The notes: generated by a model from the sequence alone, not told the origin. DNA of 51,610 nucleotides from Actinomadura sp. BRA 177 (GCF_013372625.1 NZ_JABXFD010000583.1:1-51610), one strand, 5' to 3'. Positions 29,746-39,246 are shown, counted from the first letter of the stretch. Translations and numbers: made by a program.

Positions 29746-30522
29746 GTGGCCATCCCTCCGGTGCCCGAGTCCATCGTCATCGACTCGGTGAGCAAGCGGT
29801 TCACCCTCCGGCACGCCCGGTCGATCAGGGAGATGACGATCCGCGCCGTCCGCCGGCAGTCCCTCTCGGAGACGTTCAACGCGCTGGACGACGTGAGCCT
29901 CACGATCCACCAGGGCGAGACGGTCGCGCTGATGGGGCTGAACGGCTCGGGCAAGAGCACCCTGCTCAAGCTGATCTCCGGGGTGATGCGCCCGGACGCG
30001 GGCACGGTCGCTGTGCGCGGCCGGATCGCCGGGCTGATCGACGTCGGAGCGGGCCTGCACCCCGATCTGACGGGCCGGGAGAACGTCTACCTGAACGCGG
30101 CGATCCTCGGCATGTCCGAGGCGGAGATCAAGCGGAAGTTCGCCGCGATCGTCGAGTTCTCCGGGGTGGAGCGCTTCCTGGACAACCAGGTGCGCTTCTA
30201 CTCCTCGGGCATGTTCATGCGGCTGGCGTTCTCCATCGCGGCGCACACCGAGCCGGACGTCTTCCTCGTCGACGAGGCGCTCGCCGTCGGCGACCCGCCC
30301 TTCCGGGAGAAGTGCCTCAAGCGCATCAGGGAACTGCGCAGCGAGGGACGCACCATGGTGATCGTGGCGCACGATATCGAGATGCTCAGCCGGCTGTGCG
30401 ACCGCGGTGTGACCCTGCGCCAGGGCCGGATCGTCTTCGACGGCGACCCGGCGGAGGCCGGCCGGCTGTGGCGGCGGGATCGCCAGGCCCGCCGTGCGGC
30501 GATGCAGGCGGGCAAGGCCTGA
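29746..30522 (+). CDS. wzt: polysaccharide ABC exporter ATPase (Wzt-like)
   Basis: 258 residues from GTG at 29746 with AGGAG 10 bases upstream, inside the permease stop region. Motifs: Walker A GLNGSGKSTLLK, the IDVGAGLHPDLTGRENVYLN signature of polysaccharide exporters, YSSGMFMRLAFSIA as the ABC signature, Walker B DVFLVDEALAVGD, and the His switch VAHDIEML. There is no C-terminal carbohydrate-binding domain, so export does not depend on a terminal cap, as in Rv3781-type systems. It is the last gene of the glf operon. Confidence 0.92.
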   Translation: MAIPPVPESIVIDSVSKRFTLRHARSIREMTIRAVRRQSLSETFNALDDVSLTIHQGETVALMGLNGSGKSTLLKLISGVMRPDAGTVAVRGRIAGLIDVGAGLHPDLTGRENVYLNAAILGMSEAEIKRKFAAIVEFSGVERFLDNQVRFYSSGMFMRLAFSIAAHTEPDVFLVDEALAVGDPPFREKCLKRIRELRSEGRTMVIVAHDIEMLSRLCDRGVTLRQGRIVFDGDPAEAGRLWRRDRQARRAAMQAGKA

Positions 30523-30526
30523 CGGC

Positions 30527-30545
30527 CCGGGCGACTCGCGCCCGG
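30527..30545 (+). terminator. GC hairpin after the galactan operon
   Basis: CCGGGCG at 30527-30533 pairs with CGCCCGG at 30539-30545 across a 5-base loop, starting 5 bases after the wzt stop. There is no T-run, which is usual for actinobacterial terminators. About 245 bases of apparently non-coding sequence follow before the next gene. Confidence 0.45.
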
Positions 30546-30790
30546 TCGCCGGCAGCGGTGGCCGGGTGTGGTCAGGACGGCGGGTGAGGGGTGTCTGATC
30601 TTGTCGCAGGTGGGCGTGGTGTCCGAAATGTCGGAGGTAGTCGCTCTTCGGGGGGACTGTTCTGTTGAACGAGGCGCGGGGAGGCCGGAAGGTCTTTACC
30701 GTGGGTTGTGCAGGTAACCGACCGTAGAACCCGAACCCGGTAACCCCGAGGCGTTCCCTCCATTCCCGCGACTCCCAGGGGTCTCTCGAC

Positions 30791-32827
30791 GTGACGGACA
30801 TGGCGAGCGGGTCCGCGATGGCGCGGCTCACACAGGCCGACCGCGTCCACGTGGGCTGGCGCTACGCGCAGGTGCACCCCGATCCGGGGCCGCCCCCGGC
30901 CCCGCCTGAGCAGCCCGAACGGGCGCCGCTGCCGACGCCGGCGCGGCGGCCTGGCGAGCACATGGCCGGCCGGCCGCTGCGGATCGTGGTCGGCGGCACC
31001 GTCGCGTTCATCGTCCTGTTCCTGGTGTGCGGCCTGCTGGGGATCATCCCGTGGGCGTTCGTCGGAGTGGCGTTGCTCGCGTTCCTCCTCATCCTCGGCT
31101 TCACGGGCGGCGGGCTGTGGCGGGACGAGCGGGGCGTCCGGGAGCGGCTCGCGCAGGAGCGGGACGAGGAGGAGCGCCGCCGGGCCGCGCGGCAGCGGGA
31201 GCGGGAGGCCGCCGAGCGCGCGTACACCAAGGCGCGGGCCGAGTGGGAGCGCCGGCAGGCCGCGTACGAGAGCCAGCGCGAGTGGTATCCGGTCGCCGTG
31301 CCGCCCGGGGTAGACCGCGTGGACGTCGTGGGCGGGACACTCGCCGGCTGGTCCGCGGCCGTCACGACCATGGGGGCGGCCAGGCTGGCGGTGGGCGCGC
31401 GGCTCACCGTCATCGACCTTTCCGAGGGCGCGGTCGCGCATGACCTGCTCCGGCTGGCCGCTGACCGGGGCGATGATCCGCTCGTGTGGGTGCTGCCCGC
31501 CGACCTGCCCCGGCTGGACGTCACGAGGGGCCTGAACCCGGAGGCGCTCGCGGACGTGCTCTCGCTGGTCGTCAGCGCGGGCGAGGAGGAGGGCGGCACC
31601 CAGGACCTGTCGTTCGACAACTCGATCCTGGAGCGGCTCATCGAGGTCCTCGGGCCGGACGCGACGATCCCGCGCATCACCGCGGCACTGCGCGTCCTCG
31701 CCCAGGTCGGCGACCCGCGCGACGACCTGCGGAAGGGCCTGCTCACCGACGAACAACTCGAACGCATCGCCACACTGTTCGGGCGGGACGCCACTGACCG
31801 GATCGTCGTCCGGCGGGCGTGGGCGCTGGAGGCGCAGCTCCGCAAGCTGGAGAAACTCGCGACGGAACCGGTGCGCTTGCCGCCGTCCAGGCTTCACGTG
31901 GTGTCGATGGATCGCCGTGCGGGCGTCCTGACCAACCGCATCCTCGGCACGTACGTCACGACCGCGCTCACTCACCGGATCCGCGAGGCCCCGCCAGGCG
32001 GCCGCTGGGACCACACCCTGTTTCTCTGCGGCGCGGAGAAACTGCGCGGGGACGTCCTCGACCGCCTCATCGACGCATGCGAGGCGACCGGAACCGGCCT
32101 CGTGCTGATGTACCGGTCGATCCCGAACCACGTACGCGAACGCCTCGGCCGGCGCGGCCACGCCGCCGTCGGGTTCATGCGGCTCGGCAACCCCGAGGAC
32201 GCGCGCGTCGCCGCCGAGCACATCGGCGCCGGGCAGCCGCTCCTCGTCGCCGAGATCACCGACGCGGCGGGAGAGACGCTGTTCGACGTCGCGGGGGAGA
32301 GCTACGCCAGCACGGTCGCGTTCGCGCGCCCACGCGGCGACGGCCTCACCGACCCGGTCTGGTCGCCGCTGCCCGCACCGGCCGCCGACGACTCCGTCCT
32401 GGTCGAGGGCATCAGCTCCGCCACCGCATGGGGCCGGACGGTCGCCGACCGCCGGACGCACAAGCAGCGGTACCGGGAGCTACTGATCGAGCCGCCCCAA
32501 CTACAGGAACTTCCGCCGACGGCGATGGTCTTCACCCATTCAGGCGCCACCGGCCGCCGCACTCTGCTCGTGGACGCCAACCCCGGCATCATCACCCTCC
32601 CGACCGCGCACTCGATGGAATTCGAGGAGGACCTCCGCGAGCAGCAGGAACCGCTCATCCAGCCGGAAGAGGACGCTGGGGAGATCCCTGAGCCGGAGCT
32701 GCCGGAAGTCCCGGCGCCCCGCCGAGCCCGCCACGCCCTACCTCGCGGCGCGTCCCGTCCAGTGCGGATCGTCCCGCCCCTAAAGCCCAACGGCCGCCAC
32801 AAGGCCGACCCTCCACCCCCGTCCTGA
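30791..32827 (+). CDS. membrane-anchored ATPase-like protein without a P-loop
   Basis: 678 residues. The order is a Pro-rich N-terminus (30-55), two TM helices (about 66-104), a charged coiled coil (111-163), then a large domain. In that domain VDVVGGTLAGWSAAVTT (about 177-193) stands where a Walker A would be but lacks GKT/S. Near residue 407-417 HTLFLCGAEKL resembles a Walker B strand. The later part reads like a degenerate VirD4/HerA-type ATPase. The C-terminus is acidic then basic and disordered. GTG 30791 and ATG 30800 are both possible starts. The HerA-like ATPase at 35774 is probably its partner, now separated by a decayed insertion. No family name known to me. Confidence 0.6.
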   Translation: MTDMASGSAMARLTQADRVHVGWRYAQVHPDPGPPPAPPEQPERAPLPTPARRPGEHMAGRPLRIVVGGTVAFIVLFLVCGLLGIIPWAFVGVALLAFLLILGFTGGGLWRDERGVRERLAQERDEEERRRAARQREREAAERAYTKARAEWERRQAAYESQREWYPVAVPPGVDRVDVVGGTLAGWSAAVTTMGAARLAVGARLTVIDLSEGAVAHDLLRLAADRGDDPLVWVLPADLPRLDVTRGLNPEALADVLSLVVSAGEEEGGTQDLSFDNSILERLIEVLGPDATIPRITAALRVLAQVGDPRDDLRKGLLTDEQLERIATLFGRDATDRIVVRRAWALEAQLRKLEKLATEPVRLPPSRLHVVSMDRRAGVLTNRILGTYVTTALTHRIREAPPGGRWDHTLFLCGAEKLRGDVLDRLIDACEATGTGLVLMYRSIPNHVRERLGRRGHAAVGFMRLGNPEDARVAAEHIGAGQPLLVAEITDAAGETLFDVAGESYASTVAFARPRGDGLTDPVWSPLPAPAADDSVLVEGISSATAWGRTVADRRTHKQRYRELLIEPPQLQELPPTAMVFTHSGATGRRTLLVDANPGIITLPTAHSMEFEEDLREQQEPLIQPEEDAGEIPEPELPEVPAPRRARHALPRGASRPVRIVPPLKPNGRHKADPPPPS

Positions 32828-32962
32828 CAGGCGACCTCATACGCCTCACCTAAGCGACGGACGGATAGGCAGACACTCTCGGTCGTCCGCCTTTCGGACG
32901 GCTGAAGGGCTCGGGCTCGCCCGGACGGAAAGGCCTTGGATTCTTGGATAGGGGACTCTGGT

Positions 32963-33217
32963 GTGAGATATGAGAATTTCAAAGGGAAAATGGTGCAGGT
33001 CATCGACTTCGATGACGTGGGCGGTGAACGCGTGCTGGAGTTCGTCGACTCGTCCGCAGAGTTGGTCGGTGCGGTCCTAGCCGTCCACTACGTCTCCGAC
33101 GGCTGGTCGAGCGCGCAGGTAAGTATAAGCCCGAAAGGGTAAAGTGTTCCCGTCGAGTTCATGGAGTGGGCATTGCAAACGGCTCGGAGAATAATGCAGG
33201 CGTCCGAAGTCGGCTGA
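32963..33217 (+). pseudogene. small gene with in-frame stop (immunity-like remnant)
   Basis: From GTG at 32963 (AGGGG 9 bases upstream) the frame reads coding-like sequence (VIDFDDVGGERVLEFVDSS, GAVLAVHYVSDGWSSAQV) to TAA at 33140-33142. It then continues in the same frame with SVPVEFMEWALQTARRIM to TGA at 33215-33217. The downstream part has sensible composition, so the TAA looks like a nonsense mutation. GC3 is lower than the flanks, suggesting transfer. The family is unknown; size and context suggest an immunity-type protein. Confidence 0.45.
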
Positions 33218-33290
33218 CCTGAACTGTGTACGGGTCGCGTGTTGTGACCTCACAGGGCGCCATCTTTTGGGCGGCTCGGATTGAGGAAAG

Positions 33291-33791
33291 ATGACGGCAG
33301 ACGATGTTGTTTATGTGACACAGGGTGAGCCGGTGCGGCGGCCTTGGCAGGGCTACGTGGCCATGGTGGATTTGAATACCTTTGGCCTTGCCGGCCAGCG
33401 TGAGCAACTGTGGTTGAAGTCCGTCGGTTCAGATGCATATGAGCTGTGCTGCATTCCCTTCTGTGCTTACGGCCTGGCTCTAGAGATGTTGTCAGCATAG
33501 GTTCGGGTGGTCATGTAACGTCTGTGGTGAGGAAATCGGGACGGCGGGTGCTGAGGCTTCTGCTTCAAGCTGGCCCGGCTGCCTCGGCGCATTTTTCGGA
33601 GATAACTTCCAAGCTTCACATGGACGGCCTGCTGTTTGAGCCGCGGAGACAGGCATATCGCCATCGACGTCCCAGCTAAGGACATCCCATGGTCGGCGGT
33701 AATAGTCATGGAAGAGTTGGTGCAACGAGGGGGCGCATTCTCAGAGTGGGTGGACGTTCTGTCGTTCAGGGCTGCGGGTGAACAGGAATGA
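33291..33791 (+). pseudogene. DUF4265-like gene broken by two frameshifts
   Basis: The first frame from ATG 33291 gives YVAMVDLNTFGLAGQREQLW and YELCCIPFCAYGLALE, which matches DUF4265 domains. Near 33480 the similarity moves to the next frame (DVVSIGSGGHVTSVVRKSG, then LRLLLQAG). Near 33650 it moves to the third frame (RHIAIDVPAKDIPWSAVIVM, then EELVQRGGAFSEW), ending at TGA 33789-33791. The three pieces together give one about 165-residue protein, the usual DUF4265 size. It is inactive as it stands unless the indels are sequencing errors. The roughly 290 bases that follow hold no convincing gene. Confidence 0.65.
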
Positions 33792-34084
33792 GCGGGCTTG
33801 CGCAATGAGTGTGACGTGCGGGGCTGTTGGATCCTAATAGTGGCACGAGACTTGTTGTGCGCTGGTGCGGGTCGCGTAAGAACGGCGGGGCAACTCTTGT
33901 CATTACGCCTGTTCTTTGTGTCATCCTGGAGTGGGTTGATGGGCGTCGGCTGCCGCTATCGAGGGGCCGGGCGGGATAAGGCGTTCTAAATGTACTGGGG
34001 AACCAAAATCCAGTGTTCCGGCGCCGCATTGAGAATGGCGGCGACTTCATGAAACGTGTATAATCTCGCGGGACTGGAGGCAGC

Positions 34085-34443
34085 ATGGCACTCATCGCTG
34101 CGATTTCGGCCCTTGCGCTCGTCATCGCTCTCACGCTGAGGGACCATAAGCTGCTCGGCCCCGGTGGTACGGGCGCCGCCATCATGATGTGGGTGGCGGC
34201 CCCGGTGGCATTGCTGATCAAGCTCAAGTGGTATGGCTGTCGGCCGAAAAGACTCTCTGGTCCACGGCGGCACTGTTCATGTGGGTGATAATATGTGGCA
34301 CGGGAAGGCCCGGCATCTTGCTCTCAATACTTTTCATGGATGAGCCTAATGTGCCGCAGCATGTACTCCTGAGATCCTTTATCGGGCAGGCCGTCCTGAT
34401 AATCGGCATCGTTGTATTCGTAGCTGTCGACGCCTTTGCGTAA
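34085..34443 (+). pseudogene. frameshifted three-TM membrane protein
   Basis: ATG 34085 opens MALIAAISALALVIALTL, then AAIMMWVAAPVALLIKLKW. Near 34235 the coding pattern passes to another frame (EKTLWSTAALFMWVIIC, HVLLRSFIGQAVLIIGIVVF) ending at 34443. Joined, they make a roughly 118-residue membrane protein with three to four helices. It lies in the same lower-GC decayed block as the DUF4265-like remnant. Confidence 0.5.
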
Positions 34444-34675
34444 GACAGCCGGGAATCAGGTGTGAGAGTAGGCATTCAGTTCTGGCGCAGGGCGTGGCGG
34501 TGGGTCGGTGTTAGTGACGGTTCGTCACTTCGATCAGTGTTGTTTGCCATGATGTGATCTTGGTGTGTCGGGGCTGAAAGAGTTGTCGCGTGAGGAGCCG
34601 ATCGCTCTGGCGTGGGCTTTGGCCCGCCGAGGACGCCGAGTTGCGGTAGAACCCGAGGCTTGAGGGAAGTAGTAG

Positions 34676-35194
34676 ATGGTTGTGATCAGCCCTGACGCCG
34701 AGCAGGTGCTTGGGCCGGATTTCTTGGAACATCTCCGCGCGGTCGACGTATGCCTTCCGCTACGCGCGGTCGTTGAAGAGGGATGGATCACGGAAGGCGG
34801 CGCGAGACTGCTTGTCGCATTCCGTGACTCCTACTTCGGAGACCGTTCGAAATTCTCGACGGTAGGCGAATACGAAACCGCCGTCAATGGCCGAGGAATT
34901 CCGGAAGACGGCATCGAATCATCGGGGCAGGAGAAAGTTCACCATCTGATGCGGCGAGGGGCCGCGTTCGCGTGGGCCGCACTCCATGCGGCGAACGCGT
35001 CGAGTCAGGAGGCCCCGCTGATGTCGCGTATATCCGTGGAGCCGACGGTCTTTGATCCGAATGTGGTCACTGGATATGTGACCTTCTTTGCTGCCGAGTT
35101 CGCTGACGTGTTGGGCGTGCGGCCTCTCGGTGAGAAAAGCGGGATCCAGATCCTTCTAGAAAGCGCGGACTGTCTGGATCCGCTGCCAGATTAG
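34676..35194 (+). CDS. hypothetical protein in decayed block
   Basis: 172 residues from ATG with GAGGGA upstream, uninterrupted. It appears soluble and mixed alpha/beta (VVISPDAEQVLGPDFLEHLR, then VHHLMRRGAAFAWAALHAAN near the middle, ending SGIQILLESADCLDPLP). No motif recognised. Third-position GC is lower than in the flanking operons. It is the only intact gene between the two ATPase-like genes, next to an ISAs1 fragment, so it may be a passenger of the insertion or a leftover immunity or accessory gene. Confidence 0.5.
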   Translation: MVVISPDAEQVLGPDFLEHLRAVDVCLPLRAVVEEGWITEGGARLLVAFRDSYFGDRSKFSTVGEYETAVNGRGIPEDGIESSGQEKVHHLMRRGAAFAWAALHAANASSQEAPLMSRISVEPTVFDPNVVTGYVTFFAAEFADVLGVRPLGEKSGIQILLESADCLDPLPD

Positions 35195-35223
35195 ATCTGG
35201 CTGGGTGAACGCAGGGACCGTGC

Positions 35224-35665
35224 TCACCACGCACCGGCCAGGCCGCAGGGCAGGGCGAACGCGTTCTCAGGTAGTGCGATCGAGTAGTTGAAGTGCGTGG
35301 TCGGGGTGAATCCGGTAGTGGTCGTTGGCGGGGCGATGTTGGTCCAGCCCATGTGGCGGGCGAGGGCGATGGCCAGGTTGTGCAGGCTGGCGATGATGTG
35401 TGGTGTGTGACTGGTGCGGATGTGTGAACGGTCCTCGGCGTAGGTGACGTCGCGGACGTGGTGCAGGGCCTCGATGGACCAGCACCCCCGGATGAGGGCG
35501 GCGAGTCGGGCAGGGGTTGCGTGGCCTGTGTGAGGCTGGTGCCGACGTGGATGGGATTGATCGTCGTTCTGCCGGTGGTGCGGTCGGTGCGGTGGCGTTT
35601 GACCTGGATGGCCTGGACGGCGTGTGAGAACAGCAGCCCGGGCCCGGACCGTCAAGCCGCCGCGC
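35224..35665 (-). mobile_element. ISAs1-family transposase fragment, frameshifted
   Basis: The minus strand from about 35660 reads LLFSHAVQAIQVKRHRTD and PIHVGTSLTQATQ. It then, in another frame, reads ARLAALIRGCWSIEALHHVR and DVTYAEDRSHIRTSHTP, then IIASLHNLAIALARHMGW. This is the C-terminal third of ISAs1 (DDE) transposases, including the WSIE glutamate region. The N-terminal two thirds and both inverted repeats are missing, and the two frames are out of register near 35520. It abuts the HerA-like gene and marks an old rearrangement. Confidence 0.8.
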
Positions 35666-35773
35666 GGCCAGGGCGACCCTCCCGTACTTGCCCGCCGCGC
35701 GGGTTGCGCGATGCTTCGGACTCTTCTTGACGGTGCATTGGCGCGGGGCGCTGGGGCGCGTCAGGATGCTGGG

Positions 35774-38700
35774 GTGACTTTGCCGCCTGGGTCGTCGTCT
35801 GCTGTGCCGCCCTACCGAAGGGGGGCCGGTGTCCCGCCCGGTTCCATGCGTGGTGGGGAGCGGTTCGTGCTGCCGGGGCCCTGGTATCGGATTCAGGCCG
35901 TGCCGGCGCCGCAGCGGGAGGCGTCGGCCGAGTGGGACTTTGTGAGTGTGCTGCCTGCGGCGTTGTCGGCGGCGCGGTTGCGGCGGCCGTTCGTTGTTGG
36001 GTGGCTGTCGGCGGGCTCCGGTGCGCCGCTCCAGCTGATCACCAACGCGGGGCCCATCGGGACGCCGGAGGCAAACGCCGAGACTCATGGGTTGCTGTTT
36101 CCCAGTGGGGCTCGTGGGGTGCCCGTTGGGGACGGATGGTTGCGGCAGGCCGAGCGAATGGTTTGGACGCGGTGTCCGGGCCGGTTGGCGCCGCAAGGCG
36201 CAGGGGGCGGCCCCGGGTTGTTCGAGGCGACGCTCGTCACGTTGATGGAGCGGCCCTTCGGGTGGTTCGTGGTCGCGGATCCGTGCGATGAACGGCTCAT
36301 CGATGACGAGGTGCGGGAGCTGCAGCACGAGTTGCGGATGCTGCGGCGGGGGGAGGACGAGCAGTCGAGGCTCGCCGTCTCCCGGGCCGATCAGCGGCTT
36401 GCGGAGTTGGACGCGTTTCGTGAGGCGGGGCTCTGGCAGGTGCGGGTCGTTGCCGGAGCGGCCTCGCAGGATGAACTCGGGCAGATCGCTCCGGTACTCG
36501 TCGGGTCGATGGAGCTGGGACATCATCCGTATCGGCTCCGGTCGGGGCAGGGGAGCGGGTCGTTCAGCGAGATGCTCAGCCCCGGGGCGGCGCCGGCGCC
36601 GGTTCGGCCGATGGGGGAGTCGGAGCAGCGGTTCCCGTTTGTTGCCACGGCGGGTGCGCTGGCGGCGCTGGCCGGATTGCCGCGGAGGGAAGTTCCTGGG
36701 CTGCGGGTGTTGGAGGCGGGGTATTTCGATGTCACGTCGGAGACCGCGCCGCAGGGTGGAGAAGCGCAGATTGAACTCGGCGCCATCCTGGACGGGCAGG
36801 ACCGGGAGGTCGGACGCTTCACCGTGCCCCGGTCGACCATTAACCGGCACGTATTCGTCACCGGGGCTACGGGTGCCGGTAAGTCGCAGACCGTCCGGCA
36901 TCTGCTGGAGCAGCTGACGCGGGCCGGTATTCCGTGGCTGGCGATCGAGCCCGCCAAGTCGGAGTACGCGGCGATGGCCGGGCGCATTCAGGATTTGGGC
37001 GGGCCGGTGACGGTCGTCAATCCGTCTGACCCCGATTCGGTGCCCCTTTCGGTTAATCCGCTGGCACCTGAACCGGGCTATCCCGTACAGGCGCATATTG
37101 ACATGGTGCGGGCGCTGTTCCAGGCCGCGTTCGATGCGGAGGAGCCGTTCCCGCAGATCATGGCGCAGGCGCTCCAGCGGGTTTACGAGAACAACGGGTG
37201 GGACGTCGTGACGGGGGCGGGCGTTCCCGGGTCGTTGATCGAGCCCGCCGTCCCAACCCTTGAGCAACTGCAGAACGCGGCGCTTCAAGTCATCCAGGAC
37301 GTCGGATACGGGCGCGAGTTGATGGCCGACGTGCAAGGGTTCGTCGACGTCCGGCTGAGGTCATTGCGCATCGGATCGGCGGGACGATTCTTTGAAGGCG
37401 GGCACCCGGCCGACATCGGCGGCATGCTTCGCGACAACATCGTGCTCGCTATCGAAGACGTCGCCAACGACGAGGACAAGGCGTTCCTCATGGGGACGCT
37501 CATCATCCGCATCGTCGAGCATCTGCGGATGCGGGAGCGCAAGCGCGACCGGGCGACCGAATCCGCGCTAAGGCACGTCATCGTCATCGAGGAGGCGCAT
37601 CGCCTGCTCCGCAATCGCGGGCCCGAACGCGGCAGCTCGCACGCGGTCGAGCTGTTCGCCGGAATGCTTGCCGAAATCCGCGCGTACGGCGAGGGCATCA
37701 TCGTCGCCGAGCAGATCCCCACGAAGCTCGTCCCGGACGTCATCAAGAACACCGCGCTGAAGGTCGTCCACCGGCTGCCCGCCTACGACGACCGGCACCA
37801 GGTCGGCGCGGCCATGAACCTGGACGGCGACCAGTCCCGCGAAGTGGTGTCGCTGCGGCCCGGCGTCGCGGCCGTGTTCGCGGACGGCATGGACCGGCCC
37901 CTCCGCGTCCGCGTCCCGCTGGGCGAGGGACGGGAGGCCGAACTGCCCGGCCCCCCGCCGCCCGTGGACGGACGACGGTCCGCCGCCTGCGGTTGCGAAT
38001 GCCGTTCGGGACGCGCCTGCACGCTGTTCGAACTGCGTGAGGCCGACCTCATCGCCGGCGGGGACGACTGGGCGTGGCTGCGGCTGTGGGCCGACACGCT
38101 CGTATTGGCACATGTCGTGAACCGTCCGCTGCCCGCCGTCCCGCCCGAGTTGGGACGCGCCTGGTCCCGGCTGGCGCCGCGGCTTCGCGAGTGCGCGCTG
38201 GCGACCGTCGTCGAGCGGGCCGTGACCCGGCGGTCCCGGTCGCTGCGCGCCGCCTACCCTCCGTCCGAGCTGACCGCGGCCGTGGCGGAGATCGCCGGCC
38301 GCCTCCTCGGCGGTGCCCCGCCCGGCGCCGCCCCCGGCCCGCAGTGGATGATCCCGCAGGTCAAGTGGCTGCACGAGCTCGACCGCCTGTTCCCCTACGG
38401 CGGCGGCGTCCCCGACAAGCACACCCTCGCGCCGCCGCTCGACTACCCGCTGCCGGGCCTCAAGCAGCCGCCGGACGCCAAGCTCGGCCACCGCCTGCGC
38501 GCCCTGCGCCGCCACCCGCTGTCGATGGAACTGGCCCGCAACCGCCCGATCGCCCTCACCGCCCTCTACGGCGACGACGACCAGTCCGACTTCTACCAGG
38601 ACCTCGCCGTCGTCGCGCTCGGCTTCGAGGAGGACGAGCAGATCGACCACGTCGCCGGGACGATGCGCGTCACGGAATGGCTCGAACCCGTCCTGAGCTG

Positions 38701-38791
38701 GTTCGACCGTTTCGTGGACCCCTTCGCCGACCCGTCCAAGGGCCTCCCCTTCCTCGGCCAGTCCCGCGACCCTGAGGGACCGACCATGTGA
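35774..38791 (+). CDS. HerA-like (DUF87) P-loop ATPase
   Basis: 1005 residues from the GTG at 35774 (AGGA 7-10 bases upstream); upstream in-frame starts fall in or next to the IS fragment. The N-terminal third resembles actinobacterial HerA partners (GERFVLPGPWYRIQAVP). The ATPase core has Walker A FVTGATGAGKSQT (about residues 360-372), IPWLAIEPAKSEY, Walker B VIVIEEAHRLL (about 601-611), and YGEGIIVAEQIPTKL with the sensor region. The C-terminal 260 residues hold a Cys cluster (ACGCECRSGRAC) and a helical domain. Such hexameric ATPases pump DNA in repair, conjugation or anti-phage defence. The partner is likely the membrane protein at 30791. Confidence 0.85.
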   Translation: MTLPPGSSSAVPPYRRGAGVPPGSMRGGERFVLPGPWYRIQAVPAPQREASAEWDFVSVLPAALSAARLRRPFVVGWLSAGSGAPLQLITNAGPIGTPEANAETHGLLFPSGARGVPVGDGWLRQAERMVWTRCPGRLAPQGAGGGPGLFEATLVTLMERPFGWFVVADPCDERLIDDEVRELQHELRMLRRGEDEQSRLAVSRADQRLAELDAFREAGLWQVRVVAGAASQDELGQIAPVLVGSMELGHHPYRLRSGQGSGSFSEMLSPGAAPAPVRPMGESEQRFPFVATAGALAALAGLPRREVPGLRVLEAGYFDVTSETAPQGGEAQIELGAILDGQDREVGRFTVPRSTINRHVFVTGATGAGKSQTVRHLLEQLTRAGIPWLAIEPAKSEYAAMAGRIQDLGGPVTVVNPSDPDSVPLSVNPLAPEPGYPVQAHIDMVRALFQAAFDAEEPFPQIMAQALQRVYENNGWDVVTGAGVPGSLIEPAVPTLEQLQNAALQVIQDVGYGRELMADVQGFVDVRLRSLRIGSAGRFFEGGHPADIGGMLRDNIVLAIEDVANDEDKAFLMGTLIIRIVEHLRMRERKRDRATESALRHVIVIEEAHRLLRNRGPERGSSHAVELFAGMLAEIRAYGEGIIVAEQIPTKLVPDVIKNTALKVVHRLPAYDDRHQVGAAMNLDGDQSREVVSLRPGVAAVFADGMDRPLRVRVPLGEGREAELPGPPPPVDGRRSAACGCECRSGRACTLFELREADLIAGGDDWAWLRLWADTLVLAHVVNRPLPAVPPELGRAWSRLAPRLRECALATVVERAVTRRSRSLRAAYPPSELTAAVAEIAGRLLGGAPPGAAPGPQWMIPQVKWLHELDRLFPYGGGVPDKHTLAPPLDYPLPGLKQPPDAKLGHRLRALRRHPLSMELARNRPIALTALYGDDDQSDFYQDLAVVALGFEEDEQIDHVAGTMRVTEWLEPVLSWFDRFVDPFADPSKGLPFLGQSRDPEGPTM

Positions 38792-38871
38792 CCAAGTGTG
38801 GCCAGAAGGTCACCTTTAGATGCCTTCTCACGCGTCAGTGTCATGATCCGAATAGTTCCGTCGGCATGGCC

Positions 38872-39246
38872 GTGGACGAGGGTTCCCCGACGCCGCGGCG
38901 TTGTTCCACCACGCGCAGTCGGCCGCGGACACCGACCGGCAGCCGCTGCACAACACCACCCGTACCTGTGCGCGCCGTTTACCTCGACGAGCGGATCGGC
39001 GACCGCGTCATCGCCGAGTTCCTCGATGACGAGAACCGAGCCGTCGTCCCGTCCTACGGGTACGGCGTGGAACCGGTGCTGTTGCACGTGTTGCGCGCCC
39101 GCCGCTACCGGATCGTCCGCGACCTCGTCCTTGGCGGTATCTGGCTGGGTGCGCTGATCTTCCCGCAGTTCTTCGCCGTCGGGTATTTCCTGGTTCTGCC
39201 GGTCCTCGCCGGCTTCACCGAGACTCCGTGGCGACGACTGTCCTAG
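38872..39246 (+). pseudogene. decayed membrane-protein gene, cut short before tnpB
   Basis: The C-terminal frame reads VYLDERIGDRVIAEFLDDE, SYGYGVEPVLLHVLRARRYR and IVRDLVLGGIWLGALIFPQF, with one TM hairpin, ending TAG-less at PWRRLS then stop 39246. Upstream, coding character lies in a different frame (FPDAAALFHHAQSAADTDRQ), so at least one indel sits near 38950-38970. The end lies about 160 bases before the tnpB element's right end. Family not recognised. Confidence 0.45.

Noticed and set aside
30600..30790. Possible small RNA or riboswitch before the 678-residue gene (repeated GGTAACC)
   Set aside because: No stable paired structure beyond the short repeat and no matching family known to me.
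33800..34084. Coding-like stretch reading LVVRWCGSRKNGGATLVITP
   Set aside because: Short, no start or ribosome site, and no recognisable family; may be another remnant but cannot be supported.
34513..34529. AGTGAC-GGTTC-GTCACT inverted repeat as a regulatory operator or IS end
   Set aside because: Only 6-bp arms, no matching partner repeat and no gene oriented to use it.
35267..37336. Long 689-codon minus-strand open frame opposite the HerA-like gene
   Set aside because: It is Arg/Pro-rich antisense of a well-supported GC-rich gene and contains the IS fragment in the wrong frame.
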